Source of the DNA: Hymenobacter mucosus
GTDB taxonomy: Bacteria > Bacteroidota > Bacteroidia > Cytophagales > Hymenobacteraceae
Reading direction: 5' to 3'
DNA: 64,000 nt
Assembly (NCBI RefSeq): GCF_900188255.1
Contig: NZ_FZNS01000001.1
Span: forward strand, 1 to 64,000
The notes below the pieces were generated by a model. It did not search any database and had not been told where the DNA came from. It saw only the letters and a program-made list of their open reading frames with translations. The stretch's first letter is position 1, and the number at the start of each line of letters is the position of its first letter. Position numbers and translations under genes: made by a program. Below, in pieces: positions 28,069-36,119 of the stretch.

Positions 28069-28485
28069 TTAGCGCGAGTAGACGTCCTCGAATTCATGAT
28101 AGGGTCGGCCCGCAGTTCGGTTCCGGGAAGGATAACGTAAGACTAGTTTATGGTCCGTGAGTTCTTTGACTACGACCGTAACCGAGCTGTAGGTAAAGGT
28201 GTCGGAACTCAGGTACGTGAGCTTGTCGCCGCCCAGCGGGGAGTTATCCTTCACGTCGTAGAAGAGGATGGAGTCCTTGGAAATGACGGTGTAAAAATAG
28301 AGAGCAGCGGGAGAGGAGTCCGACTTTTGGGTCAGCAACTTGCCCTCGGCGTCATACTCATAGTCTACCAATTCTTTAAGCGTCCAGCGGCCTTCGATGG
28401 AAGGTTTGGGCTTGCTTTCTTCTTTCTTACAGGCGGCGGTGAGCAGCGTCAGGCTCAACAGCAGGAGGGATAAGAAACGGGGCAT
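28069..28485 (-). CDS. small lipoprotein, lipocalin-like
   Basis: 138 residues. Signal LSLLLLSLTLLTAAC ends in a lipobox, with Cys19 followed by KKEE, so it is a lipoprotein. The mature part IEGRWTLKELVDYEYDAEGK ... DSILFYDVKDN ... HKLVLRYPSR has the beta-rich pattern of the lipocalin-like lipoproteins common in Bacteroidota. Function unknown. It lies at the edge of a patch of gene relics. Confidence 0.65.
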   Translation of the reverse strand: MPRFLSLLLLSLTLLTAACKKEESKPKPSIEGRWTLKELVDYEYDAEGKLLTQKSDSSPAALYFYTVISKDSILFYDVKDNSPLGGDKLTYLSSDTFTYSSVTVVVKELTDHKLVLRYPSRNRTAGRPYHEFEDVYSR

Positions 28486-28511
28486 GAAAATGCGTTAGAA
28501 GTGTTCGGTGT

Positions 28512-28659
28512 TTAGAGAGAACCCGTAAAGGTTACGCGAATGGTCGTAGCGCGTGGATCTAGCTTATCCTCAGCACGGATAGAATCGCTCTCCCATTGAA
28601 TAATGAACCGGTCTGGTGAGGGAAAGCGAATGGTGCCCATTGTGCCGCTATTCCAGAGT
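28512..28659 (-). pseudogene. 3' remnant of an unidentified gene
   Basis: On the minus strand an open stretch ends at a TAA (28514-28512) and reads NSGTMGTIRFPSPDRFIIQW, then ESDSIRAEDKLDPRATTIRV and TFTGSL. The composition looks like true protein, but it begins right after a stop near the end of another relic, and the only ATG (28640) would give 42 residues. I read it as the tail of a lost gene. The parent family is not recognised. Confidence 0.4.
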
Positions 28660-28665
28660 TGCTTT

Positions 28666-28701
28666 TTACTTCTTCAACTGCATCTGCAGCAACTGGATGA
28701 G
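28666..28701 (-). pseudogene. duplicated tail of a short HTH-protein gene
   Basis: The minus strand encodes LIQLLQMQLKK and a TAA. This closely matches the end (IIQLLEMQVKK) of the frameshifted HTH gene at 29163-29449, 0.5 kb away, at both protein and DNA level. Only the last dozen codons remain. It lies directly after the small membrane-protein gene. Confidence 0.45.
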
Positions 28702-28708
28702 GCAGGAG

Positions 28709-29143
28709 CTATTCAGGTAGCTCGTTTTTGATGGAAGCATTGGGGCGGTGAGTGAAGTTGTTTCGGAATAGAAAGTAGCAGATGATTGAGAGTATAATGA
28801 GGGAGAGCAGATTGCGAAGCACAGCCCAATAGTTAGGGGCACTGTCCGCCAGAGTCGGTACTTGACGGAGAATGAGGTAAACGTTCCAAGTGAAGAAGGC
28901 TAAAAACAGCGCCTTGGCATATGGTTTACCTGCCCTGATTCCGAAGCCCAGCCATGCTAAGAAGACTGGGGTTAGAATTAAAATGGCAAAGGCGATACTA
29001 GTGAGAACGTTGTCTCCTTTACGAGTAACAACCAGGACTATAAGCTTGAAAGAGGTGTAGTAATTAGATGCTAGGTTCAGTGTGGTTAGACCGAAGTACA
29101 GATAGGAGGCGATAACATTATCTCGGCGTAATGTTAATTTCAT
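28709..29143 (-). CDS. hypothetical four-helix membrane protein
   Basis: 144 residues with about four membrane segments: VIASYLYFGLTTLNLASNYY, VLTSIAFAILILTPVFLAWL, ALFLAFFTWNVYLILRQVPT and AVLRNLLSLIILSIICYFLF. The tail is polar. No known domain recognised. The reading frame is intact, with an ATG at 29143 and TAA end. It sits between two HTH-gene relics and may be an insertion between duplicated ends. Confidence 0.55.
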   Translation of the reverse strand: MKLTLRRDNVIASYLYFGLTTLNLASNYYTSFKLIVLVVTRKGDNVLTSIAFAILILTPVFLAWLGFGIRAGKPYAKALFLAFFTWNVYLILRQVPTLADSAPNYWAVLRNLLSLIILSIICYFLFRNNFTHRPNASIKNELPE

Positions 29144-29162
29144 AAACAGGCGTCTAAATAGG

Positions 29163-29449
29163 TTACTTCTTCACTTGCATTTCCAACAGCTGGATGATGT
29201 GCTCCTTATCCTGCACCTGAATCCGAAGCGCCTCCTTCTCGAAGGCTGTAGCCTCTTCCAACCGCTTCGCGTCCGCTACCTGAATAACATCTCGCCTTTG
29301 CCGAGTAGAAGCCAAGTGGGGTTTACCTTATCAATTGAAATAGCAACTGTAGCAACGAACTCAGCAAGCGGTTTTGAGCCCTTATCAATGTAGTTGCGTA
29401 TGGCTGAGTCACTGACACCAAGCTTCGTACTGAAGCTTCGAACATTCAT
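29163..29449 (-). pseudogene. frameshifted short helix-turn-helix (XRE-like) regulator
   Basis: From the ATG at 29449 the minus strand reads MNVRSFSTKLGVSDSAIRNY, IDKGSKPLAEFVATVAISID, then VNPTWLLLGKGEMLFR and a TAG (29278-29276). The expected C-terminal coiled tail continues in another frame (DVIQVADAKRLEEATAFEKE, then IQVQDKEHIIQLLEMQVKK) to a TAA at 29163. A one-base indel around 29280-29295 explains both halves. The N-terminal HTH plus 'NPTWLLLGKGEM' layout matches the small regulators of Cytophagia and resembles the intact 37552-38181 gene. Either a pseudogene or a sequencing error; the truncated 57-residue product keeps the HTH. Confidence 0.65.
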
Positions 29450-29453
29450 TCAT

Positions 29454-29481
29454 AGAGTATCTATTAGAATTCTTATACTCT
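29454..29481. promoter_or_regulatory. palindromic operator-like site in front of the HTH relic
   Basis: A 28-base imperfect palindrome has arms AGAGTAT (29454-29460) and ATACTCT (29475-29481) around a central GAATTC. It ends five bases before the HTH start codon, the place expected for autoregulation. Binding is inferred. Confidence 0.4.
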
Positions 29482-29618
29482 GACTTTATAGCGCTTTGTC
29501 TCATTTATGCTCTTTGTGTAGAGTAATAATGTTCCTTTTGTAGCGTGTGCTTGTACATGTTCACCGCACAAGTAAGGAACCAGTTGGTGAAACCGCTCAA
29601 ACACGCTGACGCTATACG

Positions 29619-29924
29619 TTACCTCTTGTTCAGCATTGCCGACCGATACCAGAGCTGATGCAGTAGCGTCAGACCCTCCAGCACCAGCTCCCGCTCCTCG
29701 GCCCAACTCCAGTGAATGTGGGGCGAGGGCGTCAGCAGTTCCAGCAGATCATCCGCCCGGTACGGGACCGACGCCTGCTGGGGCAAGTGGGTGAGTAGAA
29801 ACTCGCGCGCCTGCTCAAGCGGACTCTCGCTGCCGGCGTCGCCCGCCTGCGTGGCCTCTTCCAGGCGCTGGCCGAGGGTCTGTAAGCGGGAAAGAAGCAA
29901 GTCAGGTTCCATCAGCAAAGCCAT
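29619..29924 (-). CDS. hypothetical protein
   Basis: 101 residues from the ATG at 29924 (MALLMEPDLLLSRLQTLGQR). The frame is open further upstream to 30104, but that part is proline- and cysteine-rich and unlike protein. The product is helical and acidic (EQAREFLLTHLPQQASVPYR; LELLTPSPHIHWSWAEEREL) with a short basic end. No domain recognised. No promoter box seen. Confidence 0.45.
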   Translation of the reverse strand: MALLMEPDLLLSRLQTLGQRLEEATQAGDAGSESPLEQAREFLLTHLPQQASVPYRADDLLELLTPSPHIHWSWAEERELVLEGLTLLHQLWYRSAMLNKR

Positions 29925-30143
29925 ACATACACGTTTCAAATCTACTCTTTTTCCCCATTGCTGTGACGGAAAAGCAGAAATACTATGCCCTGCTCTTGCA
30001 GTCACCCTCAACACATAGCAGGGCGTCGACAAGCAAGAACCTGTCAACACACGTACCGGGCAACAGCTCGGAAAGGGGGGAGGATTTGGGGCGGGTCCCT
30101 GCATTACGGTACTTAGCCCTACTTAGTGCTGCTAACGAAAACG

Positions 30144-30171
30144 GCCTCTACGCATTGTAGAGGCATTTTTT
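30144..30171 (+). terminator. plus-strand terminator-like hairpin without an upstream gene
   Basis: Perfect arms GCCTCTAC (30144-30151) and GTAGAGGC (30157-30164) with a five-base loop, followed by ATTTTTT on the plus strand. No plus-strand gene precedes it closely, so it may be a relic or terminate an unrecognised transcript. Confidence 0.5.
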
Positions 30172-30198
30172 GTTAAGCACCGTTAAGTATAAATGCAA

Positions 30199-30228
30199 AA
30201 AAGCCGTCCCCACCCGGAAACGGCTTTT
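30199..30228 (-). terminator. terminator of glnN
   Basis: Arms AAAAGCCGT (30199-30207) and ACGGCTTTT (30220-30228) with a 12-base loop, and six T residues on the minus strand. It lies 60 bases after the glnN stop. Confidence 0.75.
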
Positions 30229-30287
30229 CCACAATCGGAGCGCGGAGAAAATTCCCACCCAACTCCGGTCCGATTCTGACCCTGGAC

Positions 30288-32477
30288 TTAGTGGCGGAAC
30301 AAAAGTTCGCGGTACTTTACCAGAGGCCAGTCCTCATCGGCAACCATCAGCTCCAGCTTATCAACCGAGCGGCGGATGGTGTCGAAATGTGATTTGACAG
30401 TATCGCAATAGGCCACAGCCCGCTCGCGTGTATCGTCAATTTTGTTAGCCACTTTGCGGGCGTTGGTCATCTCGTCCACCTGGGTTTTGATGGTGAAGAT
30501 GTGCCGCGAAATAGCCTTAATAGTATTCAGCGTTACTTCTGAATTCTCATCATCCAAGCCGAGCTCACGCAAGCCCCGAATGTTGGTAATCAGTTTGGTT
30601 TGGTAAGCAACAGCAGTAGGTATGATATGGTTTACGGCCAAGTCACCCATTACGCGGCTTTCGATCTGAATTTTCTTGATGTAGTCCTCCAGCAAAATCT
30701 CATGGCGAGCGTGCAACTCAATGTGAGAGAAGATGTGGTGACGCTCGAACAGGACGGCAGCCTCGTCTTGTACGAAAGCATCCAGGGCCTGCGGTGTCGT
30801 TGGTACGTTAGCTAAGCCGCGCTTAGCTGCCTCATCTTTCCACTCGTCCGAATAGCCATTGCCTTCGAAACGAATGTTCTTCGAGCTAATTACGTACTCG
30901 CGCAGAACTTCTACAATAGCTACTTCCTTTTTCTTGCCCTGGTCAATGAGTTTATCAACCGATGTCTTGAAATCGATAAGTTGCTCAGCAACAATAGCAT
31001 TGAGCGTAGTCATGGCCGACGAGCAGTTCGCCGATGAGCCTACTGCACGCAACTCGAACTTGTTGCCAGTGAAGGCGAAGGGTGACGTACGGTTACGGTC
31101 CGTATTGTCGAGTAGAATAGCTGGAATCTTATCGATGCCGAGCTTTAAGTAAATGTTGTCTCCTTTATCGAGGGGTACCTTGGCCGTGCGCTCCAGTTCG
31201 TCTAGTACTGAATCCAGCATTGAGCCCACGAAAACCGACATGATGGCCGGCGGTGCTTCGTTGGCACCTAGACGGTGGTCGTTGGAAGCGGAGGCAATGC
31301 TGGCGCGCAGCAACTCTCCGTAACGGTGTACGGCCTTGATGGTGGTGATAAAGAAAGCCAGGAACTGCAGGTTTTCCTTCGGACGACGACCAGGAGCTAA
31401 CAGGTTTACACCCGTATCAGTGCTCATCGCCCAGTTGTTGTGCTTACCCGATCCATTAACACCCGCGAACGGCTTCTCGTGCAGCAGGACTTTGAAGTTG
31501 TGCTTGTCGGCTACGCGCTCCATGATGTCCATCAGCAGTTGGTTGTGGTCAACAGCGAGGTTAGCATCTTCGAACGTAGGAGCGCACTCAAACTGGTGCG
31601 GTGCTACTTCGTTGTGGCGCGTGCGCAGTGGAATACCAAGTTTGTTAGACTCTTCTTCGAAGTCCAGCATGTAGGCATGCACCCGAGCAGGAATAGAGCC
31701 GAAGTAGTGGTCCTCTAACTGCTGGCCTTTGGCGGGGGCGTGACCAAACAAGGTCCGGCCCGTCATTACCAAGTCAGGGCGAGCAGCGTACAGGGCCTTA
31801 TCTACCAGGAAGTACTCTTGCTCGATGCCCAGCGTAGTGTGTACACGCTGCACATCTTTATCAAAGTACTGGCACACATCTACGGCTGCCTTTTCTAAAG
31901 CGGCCAGCGACTTCAGCAATGGTGCTTTGTAGTCGAGCGCTTCGCCGGTGTAGGCAACAAATATTGTGGGGATGCACAGCGTTTTGGCGCTGGCTGTTTC
32001 AATAATAAAGGCAGGTGAGGTAGGATCCCAAGCAGTGTAGCCGCGGGCCTCAAAAGTGTTACGAATGCCACCGTTCGGGAACGAAGAAGCATCTGGCTCT
32101 TGCTGCACGAGCGCCGACCCTTTGAAGTTCTCAATTGGACGCCCGTCGGAGTTCAGATCGAAGAACGAGTCATGCTTCTCCGCCGTGGCCCCAGTCAATG
32201 GCTGAAACCAGTGCGTGTAGTGCGTGGCTCCTTTAGCCATGGCCCAAGTCTTCATAGCCGATGCTACGGCATCTGCTACGGAGCGCTCAACAGGAGAACC
32301 CTGCTTGATAGCTGCCTGCAGCTTCTTGAAATACTCGCCAGGCATGGTAGCCCGCATCGCATCGAGGTTGAAGACGTTTTTACCGAAAGCGTCGGAACGA
32401 CGTTCGCCGGTGATGTCGACGGCCAGCGGCTGGCGCTGGTCTACTAATTCGAGAGCTTTAAAGCGAAGAATTGCCAT
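30288..32477 (-). CDS. glnN: glutamine synthetase type III
   Basis: 729 residues, the length of GSIII (types I and II are 350-470). It makes glutamine from glutamate, ammonia and ATP in the cytoplasm. Recognisable parts are TLGIEQEYFLVDKALYAARP near residue 215, FECAPTFEDANLAVDHNQLL near residue 305, FAGVNGSGKHNNWAMSTDTG near residue 345 and ELRAVGSSANCSSAMTTLNA near residue 480. The N-terminal region MAILRFKALELVDQRQPLAV is typical of Bacteroidota GlnN. It is a single-gene unit with its own promoter (32518-32550) and terminator. No nitrogen-regulatory gene is next to it. Confidence 0.96.
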   Translation of the reverse strand: MAILRFKALELVDQRQPLAVDITGERRSDAFGKNVFNLDAMRATMPGEYFKKLQAAIKQGSPVERSVADAVASAMKTWAMAKGATHYTHWFQPLTGATAEKHDSFFDLNSDGRPIENFKGSALVQQEPDASSFPNGGIRNTFEARGYTAWDPTSPAFIIETASAKTLCIPTIFVAYTGEALDYKAPLLKSLAALEKAAVDVCQYFDKDVQRVHTTLGIEQEYFLVDKALYAARPDLVMTGRTLFGHAPAKGQQLEDHYFGSIPARVHAYMLDFEEESNKLGIPLRTRHNEVAPHQFECAPTFEDANLAVDHNQLLMDIMERVADKHNFKVLLHEKPFAGVNGSGKHNNWAMSTDTGVNLLAPGRRPKENLQFLAFFITTIKAVHRYGELLRASIASASNDHRLGANEAPPAIMSVFVGSMLDSVLDELERTAKVPLDKGDNIYLKLGIDKIPAILLDNTDRNRTSPFAFTGNKFELRAVGSSANCSSAMTTLNAIVAEQLIDFKTSVDKLIDQGKKKEVAIVEVLREYVISSKNIRFEGNGYSDEWKDEAAKRGLANVPTTPQALDAFVQDEAAVLFERHHIFSHIELHARHEILLEDYIKKIQIESRVMGDLAVNHIIPTAVAYQTKLITNIRGLRELGLDDENSEVTLNTIKAISRHIFTIKTQVDEMTNARKVANKIDDTRERAVAYCDTVKSHFDTIRRSVDKLELMVADEDWPLVKYRELLFRH

Positions 32478-32517
32478 GTATGAGGTAAGCGTGACACTCG
32501 GTGGGGTTGAGTATGAG

Positions 32518-32550
32518 CAAAGGTAGAGGTGCTACTCTTAATTTTCCAAA
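32518..32550 (-). promoter_or_regulatory. glnN promoter
   Basis: On the minus strand TACCTTTG (32525-32518) matches the -7 consensus and TTTG (32550-32547) is a -33 candidate, 21 bases apart (19 is usual). The box is 40 bases before the start codon. The rest of the 346-base divergent gap holds AT-rich spacer and the promoter of the next gene. Confidence 0.6.
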
Positions 32551-32810
32551 CTGGCCTTTAATTTTTACCCATGCTTTTCGACAAACTGTGGCTTTTTCAC
32601 TGCTACCCCCTGTTTTTAGAAGGCTATTGCCGTAATATTCTATCTATTTTATCTTGCACAGCTAAATGTAGCATCTATCTGCCGCTGTTGCTGGTGGCTA
32701 GAGAATCATAGCGTCTTGTCGTACTAGTAGCCGTCGGCAATATAGTAACTGTTTTGTGCTGCTTCAGGTATCGGCGCGTAGGGCGTAAGCAACTACGGAG
32801 TTGGTTCCGT

Positions 32811-32818
32811 TACTTTTG
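32811..32818 (+). promoter_or_regulatory. -7 box abutting the GTG start of the LTA-synthase-like gene
   Basis: TACTTTTG matches TAnnTTTG and ends five bases before the GTG at 32824. That would make the transcript leaderless or nearly so. No clear TTTG -33 element. Confidence 0.5.
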
Positions 32819-32823
32819 CTGCT

Positions 32824-34689
32824 GTGAGAAACCGCTTTGCGTTTCAGCCGCGCTACTTTCTATTCTGGCTGATCTACTTCGTCCTTACCAAGGCCCTGTT
32901 TCTGCTTTACCATAGCACGCAAACCAAGGGCTTACTGCCAGAAGTTGTGGCGAGCATCTTCGGCTATGGGCTCCGGCTTGATGCGTCGGCTACTGCTTAC
33001 CTGAGTGCTATTCCTTTCGGACTATTTATTGTTGGCAGCTTAGCAGGCCCTCGGTTTCCGCTAGAGCGCCTCATCCGTTTCTTTACGGCTGTGGCGGCCA
33101 TTGTAGTAACTGTGCTGACCGTAGCCGACCTGGAATTGTACCGGGCTTGGGGCTTCCGGCTTGATGCTACGCCCTTACAATACTTGAATACGCCAGGAGA
33201 AATGGCAGCGTCGGCTGGTAGTGCTCCAGTCGCACTGTTGCTTCTGCTCCTGGTGGGGCTGCTGGTTGTAGGATGGGTGCTGTACACGAAGGTAGTAGGT
33301 AGGATACCGGTGCTACCTGCTGGGTTTGGACGCGGCCGGGCTGCATTGGCAGGCGTGCTCTACATGGCCTTATTAGTGCTTCCTCTGCGAGGTGGGGTGC
33401 AGCAGATTCCCGTCAACCAGAGCGACGTGTACTTCTCAAACCGGCCCTTTGCGAATCATGCTGCTGTCAACGTTGCTTGGAACGTTGTCAACTCGTTATT
33501 CCTGCAAAATGCCGGCCCTAATCCTTACCAGTTCTTGCCTGACACAACGGCTACGCGGGTAGTACAGGCGCTGTATACTCCTGCTGCTACCCGTAGTGAT
33601 TCTGTTAGCTTGTTGCGTACGCCGCGGCCCAATGTGTTGTTTATCATCCTTGAAAGCTTTACGGGTAAGCTAGTAGGCCACCTGGGCGGCGAGCAAGGCG
33701 TGACGCCAACGCTCGATAGTCTGGCCCGCACGGGCGTGAGCTTTCGCCACCTATATGCTGCCGGCGACCGAAGCCAAAAAGGGCTGGTGGCCTTGTTGTC
33801 GGGCTACCCGAACCAGCCCGCCACCAGTATCATTAAGTATCCTCGCAAAACGGAGCGGCTGCCTCATTTGTGTCAATCACTCAAAGCTGCGGGCTATAGT
33901 TCAGCCTACTACCATGGGGGAGAATTGGCGTTTGCCAATATGAAAAGCTACCTCGTAACGGCAGGGTACGAACGATTTACGGAACGCTCTGATTTTGCCA
34001 GGCAGGAGCAAAACTCCAAATGGGGTGCCCACGACCACGTGCTACTGGCCCGAATGCTGCGCGAACTGCCTCAGCAACGCCAGCCATTCTTTGTGACGGC
34101 GTTTACCCTTAGCAGCCACGAACCCTTCGATGTGCCCATGCCTCCCCGCTACCTGGGTACCGACGAAGCTGCTCAGTTTCGCAACTCTATATATTATACG
34201 GACCACGTACTAGGGCAATTTCTGGCGCGTGCGCAGCAGCAGCCATGGTGGGCCACTACCTTAGTAGTACTGGTGGCCGACCACGGGCATGCCCAGCCCA
34301 ATGATACGCCACCCCACGCTCCGGAGAAATTTCAGATTCCGTTGTTGCTGACGGGTGGGGCGCTGCGTCCTGACGCGGCAGGGCGCTCCATAGAAACCAT
34401 CGGCAGCCAAACCGACGTAGCGGCTACCTTGCTACACCAGCTCCAGCTACCTGCCACCAACTTTACCTGGAGCCGGGACTTGCTAAGTCCCGCCCCTGCG
34501 GCGGCCCCAGGTGGTTTCGCATTCTACTGCTTCACCGATGGCTTCGGAATAGTGAGCCCAACCGGCTGCGTAACCTACGACAACGTAGCGCGTCAAGTGA
34601 TTGAGCGGCCTGCGCACCTACCCGCTACCCAGTTGCAGCTAGGCCAGGCCTATGAGCAGAAGTCATTCGGCGACTTTCTTTCCAAATAA
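32824..34689 (+). CDS. LTA-synthase-family sulfatase (phosphoglycerol transferase-like)
   Basis: 621 residues. Four to five N-terminal membrane helices (YFLFWLIYFVLTKALFLLYH; LFIVGSLAGP; AAIVVTVLTVADLELY; LLLLLVGLLVVGWVLYT) precede an extracytoplasmic sulfatase-fold domain from about residue 270: RPNVLFIILESFTGKLVGHL, GDRSQKGLVALLSGYPNQPA, KWGAHDHVLLARML and LVVLVADHGHAQPND. In LtaS enzymes a Thr nucleophile and Glu/Asp/His bind Mn; here the Ser of GDRSQKG lies near that position (inference). It likely modifies a periplasmic glycan or lipid with phosphoglycerol or phosphoethanolamine. Start is GTG; no Met occurs for a long way. The next gene follows by three bases. Confidence 0.87.
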   Translation: MRNRFAFQPRYFLFWLIYFVLTKALFLLYHSTQTKGLLPEVVASIFGYGLRLDASATAYLSAIPFGLFIVGSLAGPRFPLERLIRFFTAVAAIVVTVLTVADLELYRAWGFRLDATPLQYLNTPGEMAASAGSAPVALLLLLLVGLLVVGWVLYTKVVGRIPVLPAGFGRGRAALAGVLYMALLVLPLRGGVQQIPVNQSDVYFSNRPFANHAAVNVAWNVVNSLFLQNAGPNPYQFLPDTTATRVVQALYTPAATRSDSVSLLRTPRPNVLFIILESFTGKLVGHLGGEQGVTPTLDSLARTGVSFRHLYAAGDRSQKGLVALLSGYPNQPATSIIKYPRKTERLPHLCQSLKAAGYSSAYYHGGELAFANMKSYLVTAGYERFTERSDFARQEQNSKWGAHDHVLLARMLRELPQQRQPFFVTAFTLSSHEPFDVPMPPRYLGTDEAAQFRNSIYYTDHVLGQFLARAQQQPWWATTLVVLVADHGHAQPNDTPPHAPEKFQIPLLLTGGALRPDAAGRSIETIGSQTDVAATLLHQLQLPATNFTWSRDLLSPAPAAAPGGFAFYCFTDGFGIVSPTGCVTYDNVARQVIERPAHLPATQLQLGQAYEQKSFGDFLSK

Positions 34690-34692
34690 AGC

Positions 34693-35091
34693 ATGGAGGC
34701 TTCCCTTCCAGAACTTTTGTTTGTGTACAACGCTAATGCAGGGGCACTCAATGGCCTACTAGATACCTTACACAAGACTCTATCTCCATCTACTTACGCG
34801 TGTTCCCTGTGCGCCGTCACATACGGCGCAGCGCGCATGCGGCCAGAGTGGCGAGAGTTTCTACAAAGCCTACCCGTCAGTGCTACCTTTCTCCATCGCA
34901 ATGAATTAGCGCAACAGCACCCATCTTTGTTGGCACACGCGCTACCTGCCGTGTTTTACCGGGCTACCAGCGCCGCGCCCTGGCAGTCGTTTCTTACGGC
35001 TGCCGAGTTGCAACGGATTAGCTTGGCTGCGCTTATGCAGCTTGTTCAGAAACGCCTGGCAACTATTAGGGCTGAGGCTATTCAGCAATGA
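34693..35091 (+). CDS. conserved hypothetical protein paired with the LTA-synthase-like gene
   Basis: 132 residues, starting three bases after the preceding stop, so co-translated. It opens LPELLFVYNANAGALNGLLD and contains YACSLCAVTYGAARMRPEW, a CxxC pair in a pattern I recall from a conserved family sometimes labelled GTPase in databases, although no P-loop is present. No signal peptide or membrane helix. It may be a small cytoplasmic redox or metal-binding protein. The last 14 bases overlap the end of the convergent pirin gene. Confidence 0.65.
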   Translation: MEASLPELLFVYNANAGALNGLLDTLHKTLSPSTYACSLCAVTYGAARMRPEWREFLQSLPVSATFLHRNELAQQHPSLLAHALPAVFYRATSAAPWQSFLTAAELQRISLAALMQLVQKRLATIRAEAIQQ

Positions 35092-35950
35092 ACACGCCCA
35101 TACGTCCCATTTGGTAATCGCGCATGGCTTCCATAATCTGAGACGTCGTGTTCATCACGTAGGGCCCTTGTTGCACCACAGGCTCGTGCAGGGGCGGTGC
35201 ACTAGCCAGCAGCACCAAGCTCTCAGCAGTAGCGCGTAGCTGAATAGTGTTGCCATCGGGGCTAAGGTTCACTAGCGTTTGGGCAAGCGCTGATACGCCG
35301 TTCACGCTTACTTCCCCACGTATGATATAGAGCAGAATGGTATGACCAGCCGGCACTTCGGGCGTATACGCGCCCAGCGCCGCCAGCCGAATCAGCCCTA
35401 GCCGCAACTGGGGCAATAGGGAGTGTACTGGCCCGCGCAACTCCTCCCACGGCCCTGCTATCACTGTTAGCAGCCCTTGCCCAGCATCCAGCTCTTTGGT
35501 AGGGAGTGCGTTGGCGGGCACGTTATGGTAGCGAGGCTGCTCCATCTTCCGGGCAGCGGGTAGGTTTAGCCAAAGCTGCACTAGCTCCAACGTGCCCCCA
35601 TTGCGCCGGAATCTTGGGGTAGTATTTTCGGCGTGAATAATGCCACGGGCGGCAGCCATCCACTGAATACCGCCAGCGCCTACTATTCCTCGGTTGCCAC
35701 GACTATCTTGGTGTTCTACTTCACCGGCTAGCACAAGCGTTACGGTTTCAAAGCCCCGGTGCGGATGCGGCCCAAATGGCAACCCGCCGTTGTCGGGCGG
35801 GAATACCTTGGGCCCGATATGATGAAGCAGCAGAAACGGATCTAGGGCGGGTAGCTTTTCCGAGGGCAACGGCTGCATAATGGCGAGTTCCTGGGCTTGA
35901 TTGAACGTGGCAGGTACAAGTTGTAGAACGGAGTGCAAGGAGTTAGGCAT
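35078..35950 (-). CDS. pirin-family cupin protein
   Basis: 290 residues from the ATG at 35950. The N-terminal cupin is clear: LDPFLLLHHIGPKVFPPDNG, then FGPHPHRGFETVTLVLAGEV with the metal-binding HPHRGFE, and GGIQWMAAARGIIHAENTTP, supplying the third His and Glu. The C-terminal cupin (HTILLYIIRGEVSVNG; LASAPPLHEPVVQQGPYVMN) is degenerate, as usual. Pirins are iron-binding and some have quercetin dioxygenase activity; the role here is unknown. It is divergent from mtaB. Confidence 0.93.
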   Translation of the reverse strand: MPNSLHSVLQLVPATFNQAQELAIMQPLPSEKLPALDPFLLLHHIGPKVFPPDNGGLPFGPHPHRGFETVTLVLAGEVEHQDSRGNRGIVGAGGIQWMAAARGIIHAENTTPRFRRNGGTLELVQLWLNLPAARKMEQPRYHNVPANALPTKELDAGQGLLTVIAGPWEELRGPVHSLLPQLRLGLIRLAALGAYTPEVPAGHTILLYIIRGEVSVNGVSALAQTLVNLSPDGNTIQLRATAESLVLLASAPPLHEPVVQQGPYVMNTTSQIMEAMRDYQMGRMGVFIAE

Positions 35951-36100
35951 TAGAAAAACAAGCAAGGGAAGTAGACACTGGCACTAAACTATACGCCTTG
36001 TTCTTGGGTTATAGCCGTCCGTTTTGGCGCACAGCCTGCTACTTGGCACTTCTCTAGCAAAGCCGCTTGGTAGCACCTACAACTTCGCGTCTGATCGTTG

Positions 36101-36108
36101 TATCTTTG
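36101..36108 (+). promoter_or_regulatory. -7 promoter box for mtaB
   Basis: TATCTTTG is a clean TAnnTTTG box, ending 11 bases before the mtaB ATG, so the leader is very short. The -33 region is weak. Confidence 0.55.
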
Positions 36109-36119
36109 CGGTCTTGTTT

